Positions 37,320 to 46,482 of a stretch of 64,000 bases of DNA are shown one piece after another (the stretch's first letter is position 1; each line of letters opens with the position of its first letter). The notes under the pieces are model-generated. The model was given only the letters and a program-made list of their open reading frames with translations. It was not told the DNA's origin and did not search any database. A program made the position numbers and the translations under genes. Source of the DNA: Stenotrophomonas rhizophila (GTDB lineage Bacteria > Pseudomonadota > Gammaproteobacteria > Xanthomonadales > Xanthomonadaceae); assembly GCF_020857975.1 (NCBI RefSeq), contig NZ_JACWUO010000003.1, positions 62,001-126,000 of the forward strand, written 5' to 3'.

Positions 37320-38451
37320 CGGCAACCTCCGTGGCAGGCGTGGTGGTGGCCGGTGCGCCGGGCAGCGGCTGCAGTTCGGCGGTGAGGGTGAAGCGGTCGC
37401 GGCCACTGGCGCCGCCGTCGGCCTGCAGCACGCCGGTCAGGTTGACCTTGCGCCACAGCGGCGAGTCCTGCAGCAGCGGCACCAGTTGCGCGGCTTCGCG
37501 GCTGAGCCCGATCAACTGCAGGGTGTTGCCCTCGACCGAGAGTTTTTCCAGGTAGGTGCCGTCGGGCAGCAGGCGGGTCAGTTCGTTCCACAGCTCCACG
37601 GTGCTGGCATGCGCGCCGCGCTGCTGTTCGAGGAAGGCCGCGCCGTCGACCAGGTTCTGCAGCTGCTGGCGTTGTGCGGCCACCGTGCGCGCCTGGCGCG
37701 CGGCGGCATCGACCTGCGCGCGCAACGCATCGGCGGCGGCCTGGCGGTTGGCCAGGATCTGCTGGCCGGCCAGCGCCAGCAGCACCAGCGCCGCGGCAGC
37801 CAGGATCAGGTTCCAGCGCCGCATCGGATCGCGCGTGGTCTGGCGCTGCTCGGCCGGCAGCAGGTTCACGCCCAGCGGTTGGCCATCGGCGTCGGCCATG
37901 TCCACCCCGGCCAGGCCCTGCGCCCAGGGACCGACCTGCCCGGCCCACTGTTCCAGCGCCAGCCGCGGCATCACCACCAGCTCGACCTGCAGCTGGCCGT
38001 CTTCCAGGATGCCCAGTTCGCGCACGTCATAGCTGACCTGCGCCGGCTCGAACGGGGTCTGCCGGTCGATCTCGAATCGGACCACGTCGCGCAGCCGCGT
38101 GGCGGCCGCCGCCGGCAGGCGCAGCGGCCGGCGCAGGGCCGCGCCCGGCGGCAGCAGCCAATGCCGCGGCAAGGTCCGCAGGCGGGCATCCAGCCGTTGT
38201 TCCAACGCCTGCGGGGTTTGCGGCCAGGGCAGTTCGAGCACGGCATCGCAGCGCGAGCCGGTTTCGCGCTGCACCACCAGGCGGTCGCCGTCGTGCTGCA
38301 GCAGCAGCCGCGAACGCGACCAGCCCAGCGCCCATTGCCAGCGTTCGGGCAACCAGGCCAGCAGCGAACGCCGCCACCAGCGCAGCCCGTTGCCCACGCC
38401 CGGCGCCATCTGTTCCCGCGCCCGCACCAGACTGTCCCGCCATGCCGTCAT
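37294..38451 (-). CDS. xpsL: Type II secretion platform protein XpsL (GspL)
   Basis: XpsL recruits the ATPase XpsE to the inner membrane. The 385-residue product has an N-terminal actin-like cytoplasmic domain (about 30-215), a membrane helix at about 219-238 (WNLILAAAALVLLALAGQQ) and a periplasmic PilN/fimbrial-assembly-like region starting with a coiled coil (ADALRAQVDAAARQARTVA). It overlaps xpsK by four bases and xpsM by 26. The combined GspL plus PilN-like features are typical for Xanthomonas XpsL. Confidence 0.9.
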   Translation of the reverse strand: MTAWRDSLVRAREQMAPGVGNGLRWWRRSLLAWLPERWQWALGWSRSRLLLQHDGDRLVVQRETGSRCDAVLELPWPQTPQALEQRLDARLRTLPRHWLLPPGAALRRPLRLPAAAATRLRDVVRFEIDRQTPFEPAQVSYDVRELGILEDGQLQVELVVMPRLALEQWAGQVGPWAQGLAGVDMADADGQPLGVNLLPAEQRQTTRDPMRRWNLILAAAALVLLALAGQQILANRQAAADALRAQVDAAARQARTVAAQRQQLQNLVDGAAFLEQQRGAHASTVELWNELTRLLPDGTYLEKLSVEGNTLQLIGLSREAAQLVPLLQDSPLWRKVNLTGVLQADGGASGRDRFTLTAELQPLPGAPATTTPATEVADGSADHTP

Positions 38452-39311
38452 CGTGCTGCCATTCCCTGTTCCCAGCGAAGTACTGTGTAAGTCGTCCCCG
38501 GCGTGCCCGCCGTACCCATCCGCACCACGCCACGCAGGACCGACACGCGGCCGCGCGCATCCATTGCGCGGCTCTCGATACTATAGGTGCCGCTGCCGCT
38601 GGCAAGCGTTGGGCCGGTCACGTTTTCGTCTTCGCCGCTGCCGGCCTGTTCGCGCTGGGCAAGCAGCGCCTCGGCATCCAGCCCCAGCGCGGTCAGTACC
38701 GGGCCGGCGGCAAAGCGCGGATCGGGGCGCGGCTGTCGACTGTACAGGGTCAGCATCGGCTCCAGCTGTTCATACAGGGCATTGTCCATGCCGAGCACGC
38801 GCTGCAGTTCGCCCAGCGTTTCAAAGCGGTTGTTGCGCGGGCCATACGGCAGGCCGGCGGCGAGATAGCCGGGCAGTTCGGCGCCACCGCCGGGCTGGGT
38901 CAGGCTGTCGGCATCGCGCCAGTCCACGATCGCCCCGGCCAGCTGCGTGGCGCGCTCGGGCGGCTGGCCCATGGCACGCAGGAACGCGGCCAGCAGGGTG
39001 GCATCGGCCAGGTTGAGATTGATCTTGCCGTTCTCATCGATGATCCGCAGGTCGATCCGGCGCGCGTCGAACTGCCAGCGGTAGCGGCGCCCGTCGGCCA
39101 GCCAGGGCGGGCGCGTGGCGCTGGGCTGCAGCCGGTACAACGCATATTCCAGGCCGGCGCGGGCATGTTCCTGGCCGATCGCATCATCGCCGGTGACGCG
39201 CTGCTGCATGTGTTCGATGCGCGCGCTCAACGCGAACGCACCCACCACCGCGGTCAACAGCGCGATCAACCACAACACCAGCACCAGCGCCGCGCCACGG
39301 GAACGGTTCAT
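38448..39311 (-). CDS. xpsK: Type II minor pseudopilin XpsK (GspK)
   Basis: GspK is the large minor pseudopilin at the pseudopilus tip. The 287-residue product has a short basic leader and hydrophobic helix MNRSRGAALVLVLWLIALLT; cleavage is expected after the glycine of RSRG. Unlike XpsG/H/I/J it has no glutamate at position +5, the known GspK feature. The globular part contains INLNLADATLLAAFL and IVDWRDADS, typical of GspK. ATGA overlaps link it to xpsJ and xpsL. Confidence 0.92.
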   Translation of the reverse strand: MNRSRGAALVLVLWLIALLTAVVGAFALSARIEHMQQRVTGDDAIGQEHARAGLEYALYRLQPSATRPPWLADGRRYRWQFDARRIDLRIIDENGKINLNLADATLLAAFLRAMGQPPERATQLAGAIVDWRDADSLTQPGGGAELPGYLAAGLPYGPRNNRFETLGELQRVLGMDNALYEQLEPMLTLYSRQPRPDPRFAAGPVLTALGLDAEALLAQREQAGSGEDENVTGPTLASGSGTYSIESRAMDARGRVSVLRGVVRMGTAGTPGTTYTVLRWEQGMAAR

Positions 39312-39958
39312 CGCTGCAACCCGCGCGTCTGGCCCTGCGCCTGGGCCAGCGCGGCCACCATCGGCGGCCACGGCGGGCCCTGGCGCGGGGTGACGCTGAT
39401 CCAGACCAGGCTCGGCAGGCGCCGGGTATCTTCCCAGCGGTCCTGCCAGTCGCCCAGTTTGCCGTTGCGCGGGTCGATGCCACGGTACTGGAAGCGCACC
39501 GCGCGCAACCCATCGGCCAGTACCTCCGGGGCGCGCGGCGGGTCTTCCGGGATCTGTTCGCCGTTCTGCACCAGGGTCAGCGCCAGTTCCAGCCGCTGCG
39601 CATCGCCGCTGCCGCGGACCTGCAGGTCATGCACATAGGGGCCGCCACGGCCGAGATAGCCGGGCAGGTCCGAGACGAACAGCAGCTGCTGCGGCTGGCC
39701 CAGGAAGTACACCGGTTCGCGGGTCGGGTCCGGTGGCGTGGTCGCGGTCGGCATGGCCATGGTCAAACGCCGGCGCAGGAAGCCTTCGACCGCACGCATG
39801 CGTTCGTTGTGCGCCGCCATCCGCTCGCCGCGCTGGGTGATCGCCAAGGCCGAACGCACCGTGGCAAACGCCAGCGCCAGGCCACCGACCAGCAGGGCGG
39901 TGGCCAGCAGCACTTCGATCAGGGTGAAGCCGCGCGGCCCGCGCACCGGCCAGCTCAT
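39308..39958 (-). CDS. xpsJ: Type II minor pseudopilin XpsJ (GspJ)
   Basis: A 216-residue minor pseudopilin that joins I and K in the tip complex. The type IV prepilin site is clear: GPRG followed by FTLIEVLLATALLVGGL, so the prepilin peptidase (not in this window) cleaves before phenylalanine and the conserved glutamate is at +5. The ATG at 39958 overlaps the xpsI stop by four bases. Confidence 0.94.
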   Translation of the reverse strand: MSWPVRGPRGFTLIEVLLATALLVGGLALAFATVRSALAITQRGERMAAHNERMRAVEGFLRRRLTMAMPTATTPPDPTREPVYFLGQPQQLLFVSDLPGYLGRGGPYVHDLQVRGSGDAQRLELALTLVQNGEQIPEDPPRAPEVLADGLRAVRFQYRGIDPRNGKLGDWQDRWEDTRRLPSLVWISVTPRQGPPWPPMVAALAQAQGQTRGLQR

Positions 39959-40383
39959 CGCAGCGTGCCCGCGTTGGCCGGCAACAGGCGCAGGCTGCGC
40001 CACTGCAGGCGCTGGGCGTCGGCCTGGCCCCACCACACCTGCAGGGTCAGTTGCGCCAGCACCGGACCGGCCACGGTGTCGGCGGCGGCCAGCGCGCCGG
40101 CACCGGCATCGGCGCGGGCGTCCGCATATGGCTCCACCTGCAGCCGCCAGTGGTAGCGGCCCTCTTCCCATTGCCCGCTGCGTTCGCCCTGCTGCAACGG
40201 TTCGATCACCCCGGTGGTGGCCAGCAGCGACTGGGCATGCAGCACCGCGCGGCTGCGCAGTTCGGCCTGCCCGACCTGGCGCGAGGCACCGGACAGGCTG
40301 CCCAGCAGCAGGGTCAGGGCCAGCGCCAGCAGCGCGAAGGCCACGATCACCTCCAGCAGCGAGTAACCGCGCTGACGCTTCAT
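39955..40383 (-). CDS. xpsI: Type II minor pseudopilin XpsI (GspI)
   Basis: A 142-residue minor pseudopilin. MKRQRG is the leader and YSLLEVIVAFALLALALTLL the methylated N-terminal helix, with cleavage before tyrosine and glutamate at +5. Size and the position between xpsH and xpsJ, overlapping both by four bases, identify it as GspI rather than another pseudopilin. Confidence 0.93.
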   Translation of the reverse strand: MKRQRGYSLLEVIVAFALLALALTLLLGSLSGASRQVGQAELRSRAVLHAQSLLATTGVIEPLQQGERSGQWEEGRYHWRLQVEPYADARADAGAGALAAADTVAGPVLAQLTLQVWWGQADAQRLQWRSLRLLPANAGTLR

Positions 40384-40877
40384 CGGTCGCTCCGCGACTG
40401 GCCCGAGCGCACTTCGCCAGTGATCCAGCCGACGTCGATCTTCCAGACCGCATCGCGCACCTGCAATTGGATGCCACCGCCACTGGAGGCGCCATCGGGG
40501 TAGAACGCGATGGCGCCCTGGCCGGGCGCGACCGCCACTTCGCGGGCACCGCGGAAGCGCACCTCCAGCGCGGCCGGCAAGCTGCCGTGGCGGCCGTTGG
40601 GCGCCTGCCAGGTGCGTGCCTGCGGATCGATCAGGAACCGCTGGCGCTCACCAGTGGCGATGGCCTGGGTGCGGGTATAGCGCAGCTGGCTGGCCAGTTC
40701 CTTGCCGGCCGTACGCAGGCGCAGGCCGTCGATACCGCCGTTCATCGCCGCGGCGGTGACCACCCCGACGATGGCGATCAGCGCCACCACCAGCAGCATT
40801 TCCAGCAGCGACATCCCGCGCGCGCCCGGAGGCGCGCGGTAGGGCCGGAGCCTGCGCGGGGATGCGGAACGGGCCAA
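40380..40877 (-). CDS. xpsH: Type II minor pseudopilin XpsH (GspH)
   Basis: A 165-residue minor pseudopilin. The leader is long (21 residues, arginine-rich, ending GARG), then MSLLEMLLVVALIAIVGVV with glutamate at +5. The methionine there is residue +1 of the mature protein and cannot be the start. The only usable start is TTG at 40877, two codons after the xpsG stop and in the same reading frame as xpsG, so initiation probably depends on translation of xpsG. The C-terminal GspH domain (FLIDPQARTWQ, AIAFYPDGASSGG) is intact. Confidence 0.9.
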   Translation of the reverse strand: MARSASPRRLRPYRAPPGARGMSLLEMLLVVALIAIVGVVTAAAMNGGIDGLRLRTAGKELASQLRYTRTQAIATGERQRFLIDPQARTWQAPNGRHGSLPAALEVRFRGAREVAVAPGQGAIAFYPDGASSGGGIQLQVRDAVWKIDVGWITGEVRSGQSRSDR

Positions 40878-40883
40878 GGGCGC

Positions 40884-41318
40884 TTACTCGTACTTGATGT
40901 CCGCGTCGTAGCTGCTGCCGCCGACCTTGCCGTCCTTGCCGAGGCTGATCAGGTCGAACGGCTGGCCCTCGCCGGGCACGCGGTATTCCAGCGCATTGCC
41001 CCACGGATCGTTGAGTTCGGCCGGCTTGGCGTAGGGCCCCAGCCAGCCGCTGCTGCCGCCGGGCTGGGTGACCAGGTCGTCGAGCTTGGCCGGCAGCTTG
41101 CCGGTGTCCAGCTGGTAGTTCTCGACCTTGCCGGCCACGGTCTGGATCTGCGACTTGGCGATGTTGGCCTTGCCGCGGTCGGCGCCGCCGAGCACGCGGC
41201 TGCCGACCAGGGTCAGCACCGCGCCGATCAGCACGATCACGATGATGATTTCCAGCAGGCTCATGCCCGACTGGTGGCGCGGCGAAGCGAAACGGGTGAG
41301 CTTGCGGCGGTGGGTCAT
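40884..41318 (-). CDS. xpsG: Type II major pseudopilin XpsG (GspG)
   Basis: The major pseudopilin polymerises into the periplasmic pseudopilus. The 144-residue product has the leader ending SPRHQSG, then MSLLEIIIVIVLIGAVLTLV (cleavage after glycine, glutamate at +5). The C-terminal part holds the GspG signatures DPWGNALEYRVPGE and ISLGKDGKVGG, with the aspartates of the calcium site. AAGGAG lies seven bases ahead of the ATG, the strongest ribosome-binding site in the operon, in line with high demand for this subunit. Confidence 0.96.
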   Translation of the reverse strand: MTHRRKLTRFASPRHQSGMSLLEIIIVIVLIGAVLTLVGSRVLGGADRGKANIAKSQIQTVAGKVENYQLDTGKLPAKLDDLVTQPGGSSGWLGPYAKPAELNDPWGNALEYRVPGEGQPFDLISLGKDGKVGGSSYDADIKYE

Positions 41319-41362
41319 GTGGGCTCCTTGCAGGGCATCGGGTTGTAGTTCACCACGGCCGG

Positions 41363-42583
41363 TCAGCCGATGGCATTGGTCAGGTCGTACAACGGCACCA
41401 GCACCGCCACGATCACCAGGCCGACCACCGAGGCCAGTACCAGGGTGATCACCGGCACCAGCGCCGACAGCAGGCGGTCGATCGCGCGTGCGCTTTCCTG
41501 TTCGAAGGTATCGGCGGTCTTGAGCAGCATGGTGTCCAGCGCACCGGACTCCTCGCCGACCTGGATCATCTGCAGCGCCAGCCGCGGGAACCGCTTGCCG
41601 CGTGCCAGCGACACCGACAGGCCGTTGCCGTTCTTGACCTCGTCGCTGGCGGTATCCACATCGGCGGCCAGCGCGCGGTTGCCGAGCACATTGCGGGCGA
41701 TGCCCAGCCCGGCCAGCAGCGGCACGCCATTGCGCAGCAGCGTGCCCAGGGTGCGCGCCAGCCGCGCGGTTTCCAGCTTGGCCAGCAGCGCGCCGATGCC
41801 CCTGCGCTGCAGCAGCCAGCCATCCATCGCCAGGCGGAACGCCGGCTGGCGCAGCTTGCGCTCCAGCACCAGGGCGGCCAGCGCCGGCACCACGATGAAG
41901 GCCAGCCAGCCATCGCGCACCACCAGCCCGGCGCTGAGCACCCACTGGGTGAACCACGGCAATGCCACATCCAGGCTTTCGTACATCAGCGCGAACTGCG
42001 GCACCACGTAGCCGAGCAGGAACAGCAGCGCCCCGCCGACCACCGCCAGCAGGATCGCTGGGTAGATCAACGCGTTGATCACCCGGCCCTTGAGTTCGGC
42101 GCTGCGCTCCAGGTAGTCCGACAACCGCTGCAGGGTGTCGTGCAGGCTGCCACCGGCCTCGCCGGCGCGCACCATGTTGACGTACAGGCGCGAGAACAGC
42201 CCATGCTGGCGCTCCAGCGCCGAGGACAACGCCGCGCCGCCGCGCACCACATCGCGGATGTCGGTGATCACCCGTCGGCTGCGCTCGTCCTCGGGCAGTT
42301 CCAGCAGGATGCTCAGCGCGCGGTCCAGCGGTTGCCCGGCGCCGAGCAGGGTGGCCAGCTGCTGGGTGAACTGCAGCAGTGCGGCGCCATCGAACGGATT
42401 GCGCCGCAGCAGCGCCGCCCACGAGGTGGCGCTGGCCACGCCCTCGCTGGCCAGCCGCGCCTCCATCGGCAGGTGGCCCTGGTCCTGCAGGCGCGCGACC
42501 ACCTCTGCTTCGCTGGCAGCCTCCATCTGGCCGTCGAACAGCTCGCCGTGCGCGTTCAATGCCTTGTAGCGGTACTGCGCCAT
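41363..42583 (-). CDS. xpsF: Type II inner-membrane platform protein XpsF (GspF)
   Basis: XpsF is the polytopic core of the secretion platform. The 406-residue product has two homologous GspF domains (about 70-190 and 270-390), with AGEAGGSLHDTLQRL in the first and VGEESGALDTMLLKTA in the second, and three membrane helices near 170-190, 220-240 and 375-400. It starts MAQYRYKALNAHGELFDGQM as usual. It is separated by 37 bases from xpsE and 44 from xpsG. Confidence 0.96.
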   Translation of the reverse strand: MAQYRYKALNAHGELFDGQMEAASEAEVVARLQDQGHLPMEARLASEGVASATSWAALLRRNPFDGAALLQFTQQLATLLGAGQPLDRALSILLELPEDERSRRVITDIRDVVRGGAALSSALERQHGLFSRLYVNMVRAGEAGGSLHDTLQRLSDYLERSAELKGRVINALIYPAILLAVVGGALLFLLGYVVPQFALMYESLDVALPWFTQWVLSAGLVVRDGWLAFIVVPALAALVLERKLRQPAFRLAMDGWLLQRRGIGALLAKLETARLARTLGTLLRNGVPLLAGLGIARNVLGNRALAADVDTASDEVKNGNGLSVSLARGKRFPRLALQMIQVGEESGALDTMLLKTADTFEQESARAIDRLLSALVPVITLVLASVVGLVIVAVLVPLYDLTNAIG

Positions 42584-42620
42584 GCTCAGCGGCCGCCCTG
42601 CCGGATGTGTCCACCGCGCA

Positions 42621-44348
42621 TCAGGATTCCTCCGTCACGCGCAGCACTTCCTCGATCGTGGTCAGGCCCAGCAACGCCTTGGACAGGCCGTCCTCGTACA
42701 TGGTGCGCATACCGGCCGCGCGTGCCAGCTGTTCGATCTCGCCCATGCCGGCGCGGCGCATCACCGCACCGCGCAGCGCATCGTTCATCACCAGGAATTC
42801 CATGATGGTGGTGCGGCCGTGGTACCCGGTGGGCGCCAGCGCCGAGGGCTGGGCGCGGTACAGGAAGATCTCGCCATCGGGCTGCAGCCGGCGCAGGCCG
42901 AATTTCTCGATCTGTTCGGGCGAGGCCGGGTAGCGCAGCGCATGCTGCGGCTCCAGCCGGCGCACCAGGCGCTGGGCCAGGATGCCGTTGATGGTGGAGG
43001 TCAGCAGGTAGTCTTCCACGCCCATGTCGAGCAGGCGGGTGATGCCACCGGCGGCGTTGTTGGTGTGCAGCGTGGACAGCACCAGGTGGCCGGTCAGCGC
43101 GGACTGGATGGCGATGCGCGCCGTTTCCAGGTCGCGCATTTCGCCGATCATGATGATGTCCGGGTCCTGGCGCACGATGCTGCGCAGCGCATTGGCGAAA
43201 TCCAGCCCGATCTGCGGCTTGGCCTGGATCTGGTTGATGCCTTCGATCTGGTATTCGACCGGGTCTTCGACGGTGATGATCTTGACGTCGGCGGTGTTGA
43301 GCTGGCTCAGCGCGGTGTACAGCGTGGTGGTCTTGCCCGAACCGGTCGGGCCGGTCACCAGCAGGATCCCGTGCGGCTGCTCCAGCACCCGGCGGAACTG
43401 CGGCAGGAAGGCATCGGTGAAGCCCAGGCGGTGGAAATCGAATACCACCGTGTCGCGGTCGAGCAGGCGCATCACCACGCTTTCGCCGTGCGCGGTGGGC
43501 ACCGTGCTTACCCGCAGGTCCAGCTCCTTGCCCTGCACGCGCAGCATGATCCGGCCATCCTGCGGCAGGCGGCGCTCGGCGATGTTGAGCCGGGCCATGA
43601 TCTTGACCCGGCTGATCACCGCCGCGGTCAGGTTGGCCGGCGGGCTCTCGCCCTCGATCAACACGCCATCGACGCGGTAGCGCACCTTGAGCCGGTTCTC
43701 GAACGGTTCGATGTGGATGTCCGAGGCGCGCAGTTCAAACGCACGCTGGATCACCAGGTTGACCAGGCGGATCACCGGCGCTTCGGAGGCCAGGTCGCGC
43801 AGGTGTTCGATATCGTCGATCACCGCGCCCTCGCCGTCGGCGGTTTCGATGATCGCGCCCATCGCGCTGCGGCCCTGGCCATACCAGCGTTCGATCAGGT
43901 CGTCGATTTCCGAACGCAGGCCGACCTGCAGGCGCACCGGCGTGCCCATCGCCAGGCTCACCGCCTGCGCCGCATACGGGTCGTGTGGATCGCTGACCCA
44001 CAGCTGCAGCACGCCATCGTGCAGGGCCAACGGGCAGACATGGAATTGTTTGAGGAAACGCAGCGACAGCGGCAACGCATCGAGCAGCGATTCGGGTGGC
44101 GCTTCGGCCACGGACTTGGCCTCCAGCAGCGGCAGGCCCAGCACCTCGGCGCTGGTCTGGGCATGGTCGCGCTCGGACACCAGGCCCAGGCGCACCAGCA
44201 ACTGCAGCAGGCTGCCGCCGGCCTGGCGGTGCAACGGGCGCGCGCGCCCCAGGTCGCCGTCCTTCAGGCGTCCGTTGCGCAGCAATACCTCGACGATGCG
44301 GGTTTCCGCGTCGGATTCTGCAGTGGGATCGTGGGTTACCGCGTTCAC
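42621..44348 (-). CDS. xpsE: Type II secretion ATPase XpsE (GspE)
   Basis: XpsE is the cytoplasmic ATPase that powers pseudopilus assembly. From the GTG at 44348 (preceded by AGGAGA) it has 575 residues. The N1 domain (about 10-150) contains QTSAEVLGLPLL. The motor has ITVEDPVEYQIEG (Asp box), Walker A GPTGSGKTT at about 333-341, and Walker B DPDIIMIGEMRD at 395-406. The tetracysteine zinc motif found in many GspE proteins is missing: where it should follow LVRRLEP there is QHALRYPASPEQIEKF, with no cysteine. It is the first xps gene, with a terminator upstream that separates it from the protease gene. Confidence 0.95.
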   Translation of the reverse strand: MNAVTHDPTAESDAETRIVEVLLRNGRLKDGDLGRARPLHRQAGGSLLQLLVRLGLVSERDHAQTSAEVLGLPLLEAKSVAEAPPESLLDALPLSLRFLKQFHVCPLALHDGVLQLWVSDPHDPYAAQAVSLAMGTPVRLQVGLRSEIDDLIERWYGQGRSAMGAIIETADGEGAVIDDIEHLRDLASEAPVIRLVNLVIQRAFELRASDIHIEPFENRLKVRYRVDGVLIEGESPPANLTAAVISRVKIMARLNIAERRLPQDGRIMLRVQGKELDLRVSTVPTAHGESVVMRLLDRDTVVFDFHRLGFTDAFLPQFRRVLEQPHGILLVTGPTGSGKTTTLYTALSQLNTADVKIITVEDPVEYQIEGINQIQAKPQIGLDFANALRSIVRQDPDIIMIGEMRDLETARIAIQSALTGHLVLSTLHTNNAAGGITRLLDMGVEDYLLTSTINGILAQRLVRRLEPQHALRYPASPEQIEKFGLRRLQPDGEIFLYRAQPSALAPTGYHGRTTIMEFLVMNDALRGAVMRRAGMGEIEQLARAAGMRTMYEDGLSKALLGLTTIEEVLRVTEES

Positions 44349-44420
44349 GAAGCTCTCCTGGCGACCCCGCGACTTTAGCAGTTCGCCGCGACGCCAGACG
44401 CGCCGGGCCACGTGCCGATG

Positions 44421-44456
44421 AAAAAACGGGAGCCCGTCACAAGACGGGCTCCCGCA
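44421..44456 (-). terminator. Intrinsic terminator between the protease gene and xpsE
   Basis: On the minus strand the stem CGGGAGCCCGTC / GACGGGCTCCCG with a TTGT loop is followed by six T residues, 16 bases after the protease stop. It indicates that xps has its own promoter. Confidence 0.93.
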
Positions 44457-44471
44457 GCCACACACGCAGTA

Positions 44472-46325
44472 TTACTGGTTGGCGAGGATGCTCACGCCGC
44501 TGAACGCGGACTCGCCGACCAGCTTGATGTAGTACGTCCCGGTGACCGGCGCGTTGAAGCGTACGGTTTCGCTGTTGCCCGGGCGGGTCGACTTGGCGTC
44601 GTACACGGTGGCGGTCGGCTCCTTGCCCTGGCTGACGTACAGCGACACGTTGCCGCTGCCGCCGTAGGTGATCAGGCTGAGCTTCTTGCCGGCCTGCGCG
44701 TCGAAGCTGTACAGCGCTTCGCTGCCGCCGGCGCCGCTGAGACCGGTCACCGCTACCTTGTTGGTCAACGGCGTCGCGGTCGGACCGCAGTTCTCGGTGC
44801 ACTCTTCTTCCAGTGCCTTGTCCAGCGCGGCCTTGGCATTGACGATGCCGGTCCCGATCGGGGTGGCAGCCGGAATGGTGACCGGGAAGGTGCGTGCGGT
44901 CTGCTTGAGCAGGGTCTCCAGCTGTGCCGGGGTCAGCGGGTCCTTGCCGGCCGCCGCCAGCGCGCCCTGCACCAGGGCCGCCACCGCCGCCACGTGCGGT
45001 GAGGCCATCGAGGTGCCGCCCATGCCCATGTAGCTGTAAGCACCGGAGGTCGGGGTGGTGGTGCCGTCGTAGCCGGACTGCCAGACGTAGCCGCCCGGGT
45101 TGCCGTCCACGCTGCCGCCGCCGCCGGGACCGGACAGATCCACCACCGTACCGAAGTTGGAGTAGGAGGCGATGCCGCCGGTGATGCGGGTAGCGCCGAC
45201 CGAGACCACGTTCGCGCAGCTTGCCGGACGATAGCCCGACGCATTGGAGGCCTGGTTGCCGGCCGCGACCACCACGATGGTGCCGCGCGACACCGCACCG
45301 TTGATCGCGTCCTGGTAGGCTGCATCGCACGCACCGCCGCCGCCCAGGCTCATGTTGATGACTTCGGCTGGATTGGCGTTGGCCGGAATCCCGGCCACGG
45401 TGCCACCGGACGCCCAGGTGATGGCGTCGGCGATGTCGGACAGGTAGCCACCGCACTTGCCAAGCACGCGCACCGGCAGCACGCGCGCCTTGTAGGCGAC
45501 GCCCGCCATGCCCACCCCGTTGTTGGTCGATTCGGCGACGGTGCCGGCCACGTGGGTGCCGTGCCAGGAGCTGTCTTCGGCCAGCGAGCCGGCATAGCAC
45601 TCGTTGTCGTTCTCGACCCAGTCGCCGTAGTCCAGCGCGCCGGGCACGCGCTCGTCGGTGGCGCGACGCGAGGTTTCCGCATCGCTGATGAAGTCATAGC
45701 CGGCCAGCAGGTTGCCGGAGAAGTCCGGGTGCTGCGGCAGGATGCCGGTGTCGAGCACGGCTACCACCACGCCCTCACCCTGGGCGACGTCCCACGCGGC
45801 CGGAGCGTTGATGCCGCCGGTGGCGCTGTGGAGGTGCCACTGGTACTGCGCGTAGTACGGATCGTTGGGCACCAGCTGCGGGGTCGCTTCGCGCGGGCGG
45901 ACGTCCACGCGCTGCAGCTTGACGTCCGCTTCGGCGTACTGGACCGACGGATCGGCCTTGATTTCCTTCAGCACCTTCTGCAGCTCGACGGCACTGAGGC
46001 GGCCCTGCAGGCGGATCAGGTCGGCACCGGTGCCGAGCTTGCGCACGTGCTGCGGGCTTGCGGCGGCCGCGCGGCCGGCGGCGCCACCCAGGCTGGCACG
46101 CGCCACCGCCGACTGCACCGCGGCCAGCTTGGCCGACCGGTCGGTGGACGCGGCGGTGCCGGTGCGGTACTTGACGATGATGCGCTCCACGCCCTGCTGG
46201 GCAGCGGCGGACTGGCGAACCGGTTCCTTGACCGGCAGGCCGGCGGCGTAGGCGCTGGCGCCGACGGAGAGCGACAGCACGGCGGCTGCCAGCACGTTGA
46301 TGCGAAGGTTCTGCTTACTGGTCAC
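44472..46325 (-). CDS. Secreted subtilisin-family serine protease with pre-peptidase C-terminal domain
   Basis: A 617-residue S8 protease precursor, similar in layout to extracellular alkaline proteases of Stenotrophomonas and Xanthomonas. From the GTG at 46325 (AGAGGA upstream) it has a signal peptide to about residue 28. An inhibitor-like propeptide (about 45-140) comes next, then a catalytic domain with Asp192 in VAVLDTG, His255 in HGTHVAG and Ser439 in GTSMASPH. Last is a C-terminal PPC domain (about 515-617; GKKLSLITYGG, GTYYIKLVGES). Sec export plus the xps operon right next door make it a likely type II substrate (inference). Six or more mature cysteines suggest disulfides, which may involve the DsbC encoded at 60881. 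Confidence 0.94.
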   Translation of the reverse strand: MTSKQNLRINVLAAAVLSLSVGASAYAAGLPVKEPVRQSAAAQQGVERIIVKYRTGTAASTDRSAKLAAVQSAVARASLGGAAGRAAAASPQHVRKLGTGADLIRLQGRLSAVELQKVLKEIKADPSVQYAEADVKLQRVDVRPREATPQLVPNDPYYAQYQWHLHSATGGINAPAAWDVAQGEGVVVAVLDTGILPQHPDFSGNLLAGYDFISDAETSRRATDERVPGALDYGDWVENDNECYAGSLAEDSSWHGTHVAGTVAESTNNGVGMAGVAYKARVLPVRVLGKCGGYLSDIADAITWASGGTVAGIPANANPAEVINMSLGGGGACDAAYQDAINGAVSRGTIVVVAAGNQASNASGYRPASCANVVSVGATRITGGIASYSNFGTVVDLSGPGGGGSVDGNPGGYVWQSGYDGTTTPTSGAYSYMGMGGTSMASPHVAAVAALVQGALAAAGKDPLTPAQLETLLKQTARTFPVTIPAATPIGTGIVNAKAALDKALEEECTENCGPTATPLTNKVAVTGLSGAGGSEALYSFDAQAGKKLSLITYGGSGNVSLYVSQGKEPTATVYDAKSTRPGNSETVRFNAPVTGTYYIKLVGESAFSGVSILANQ

Positions 46326-46392
46326 GTTGAAATCCTCTTCAAGGTCATGATCAAACGACTGTTCAGGCCAACATTCCATGCGAGTTCCCTGG

Positions 46393-46475
46393 CCGGCCCT
46401 GGCCAGGGTTCCCGTAACCCGCCCCCTCAGGCCTTGCATTGCTTTCAGCGTGGCCCACCAGGCCACGCCTTGCCG
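46393..46475 (-). other. Hairpins between the adhesin and the protease gene
   Basis: Two perfect or near-perfect palindromes occupy this gap: CCCTGGCC/GGCCAGGG around 46393-46414 and GCGTGGCC-GGCCACGC at about 46452-46471. Neither is followed by a T-run, so I call them stem-loops of unknown role rather than terminators. Confidence 0.4.
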
Positions 46476-46482
46476 CCTGCGC

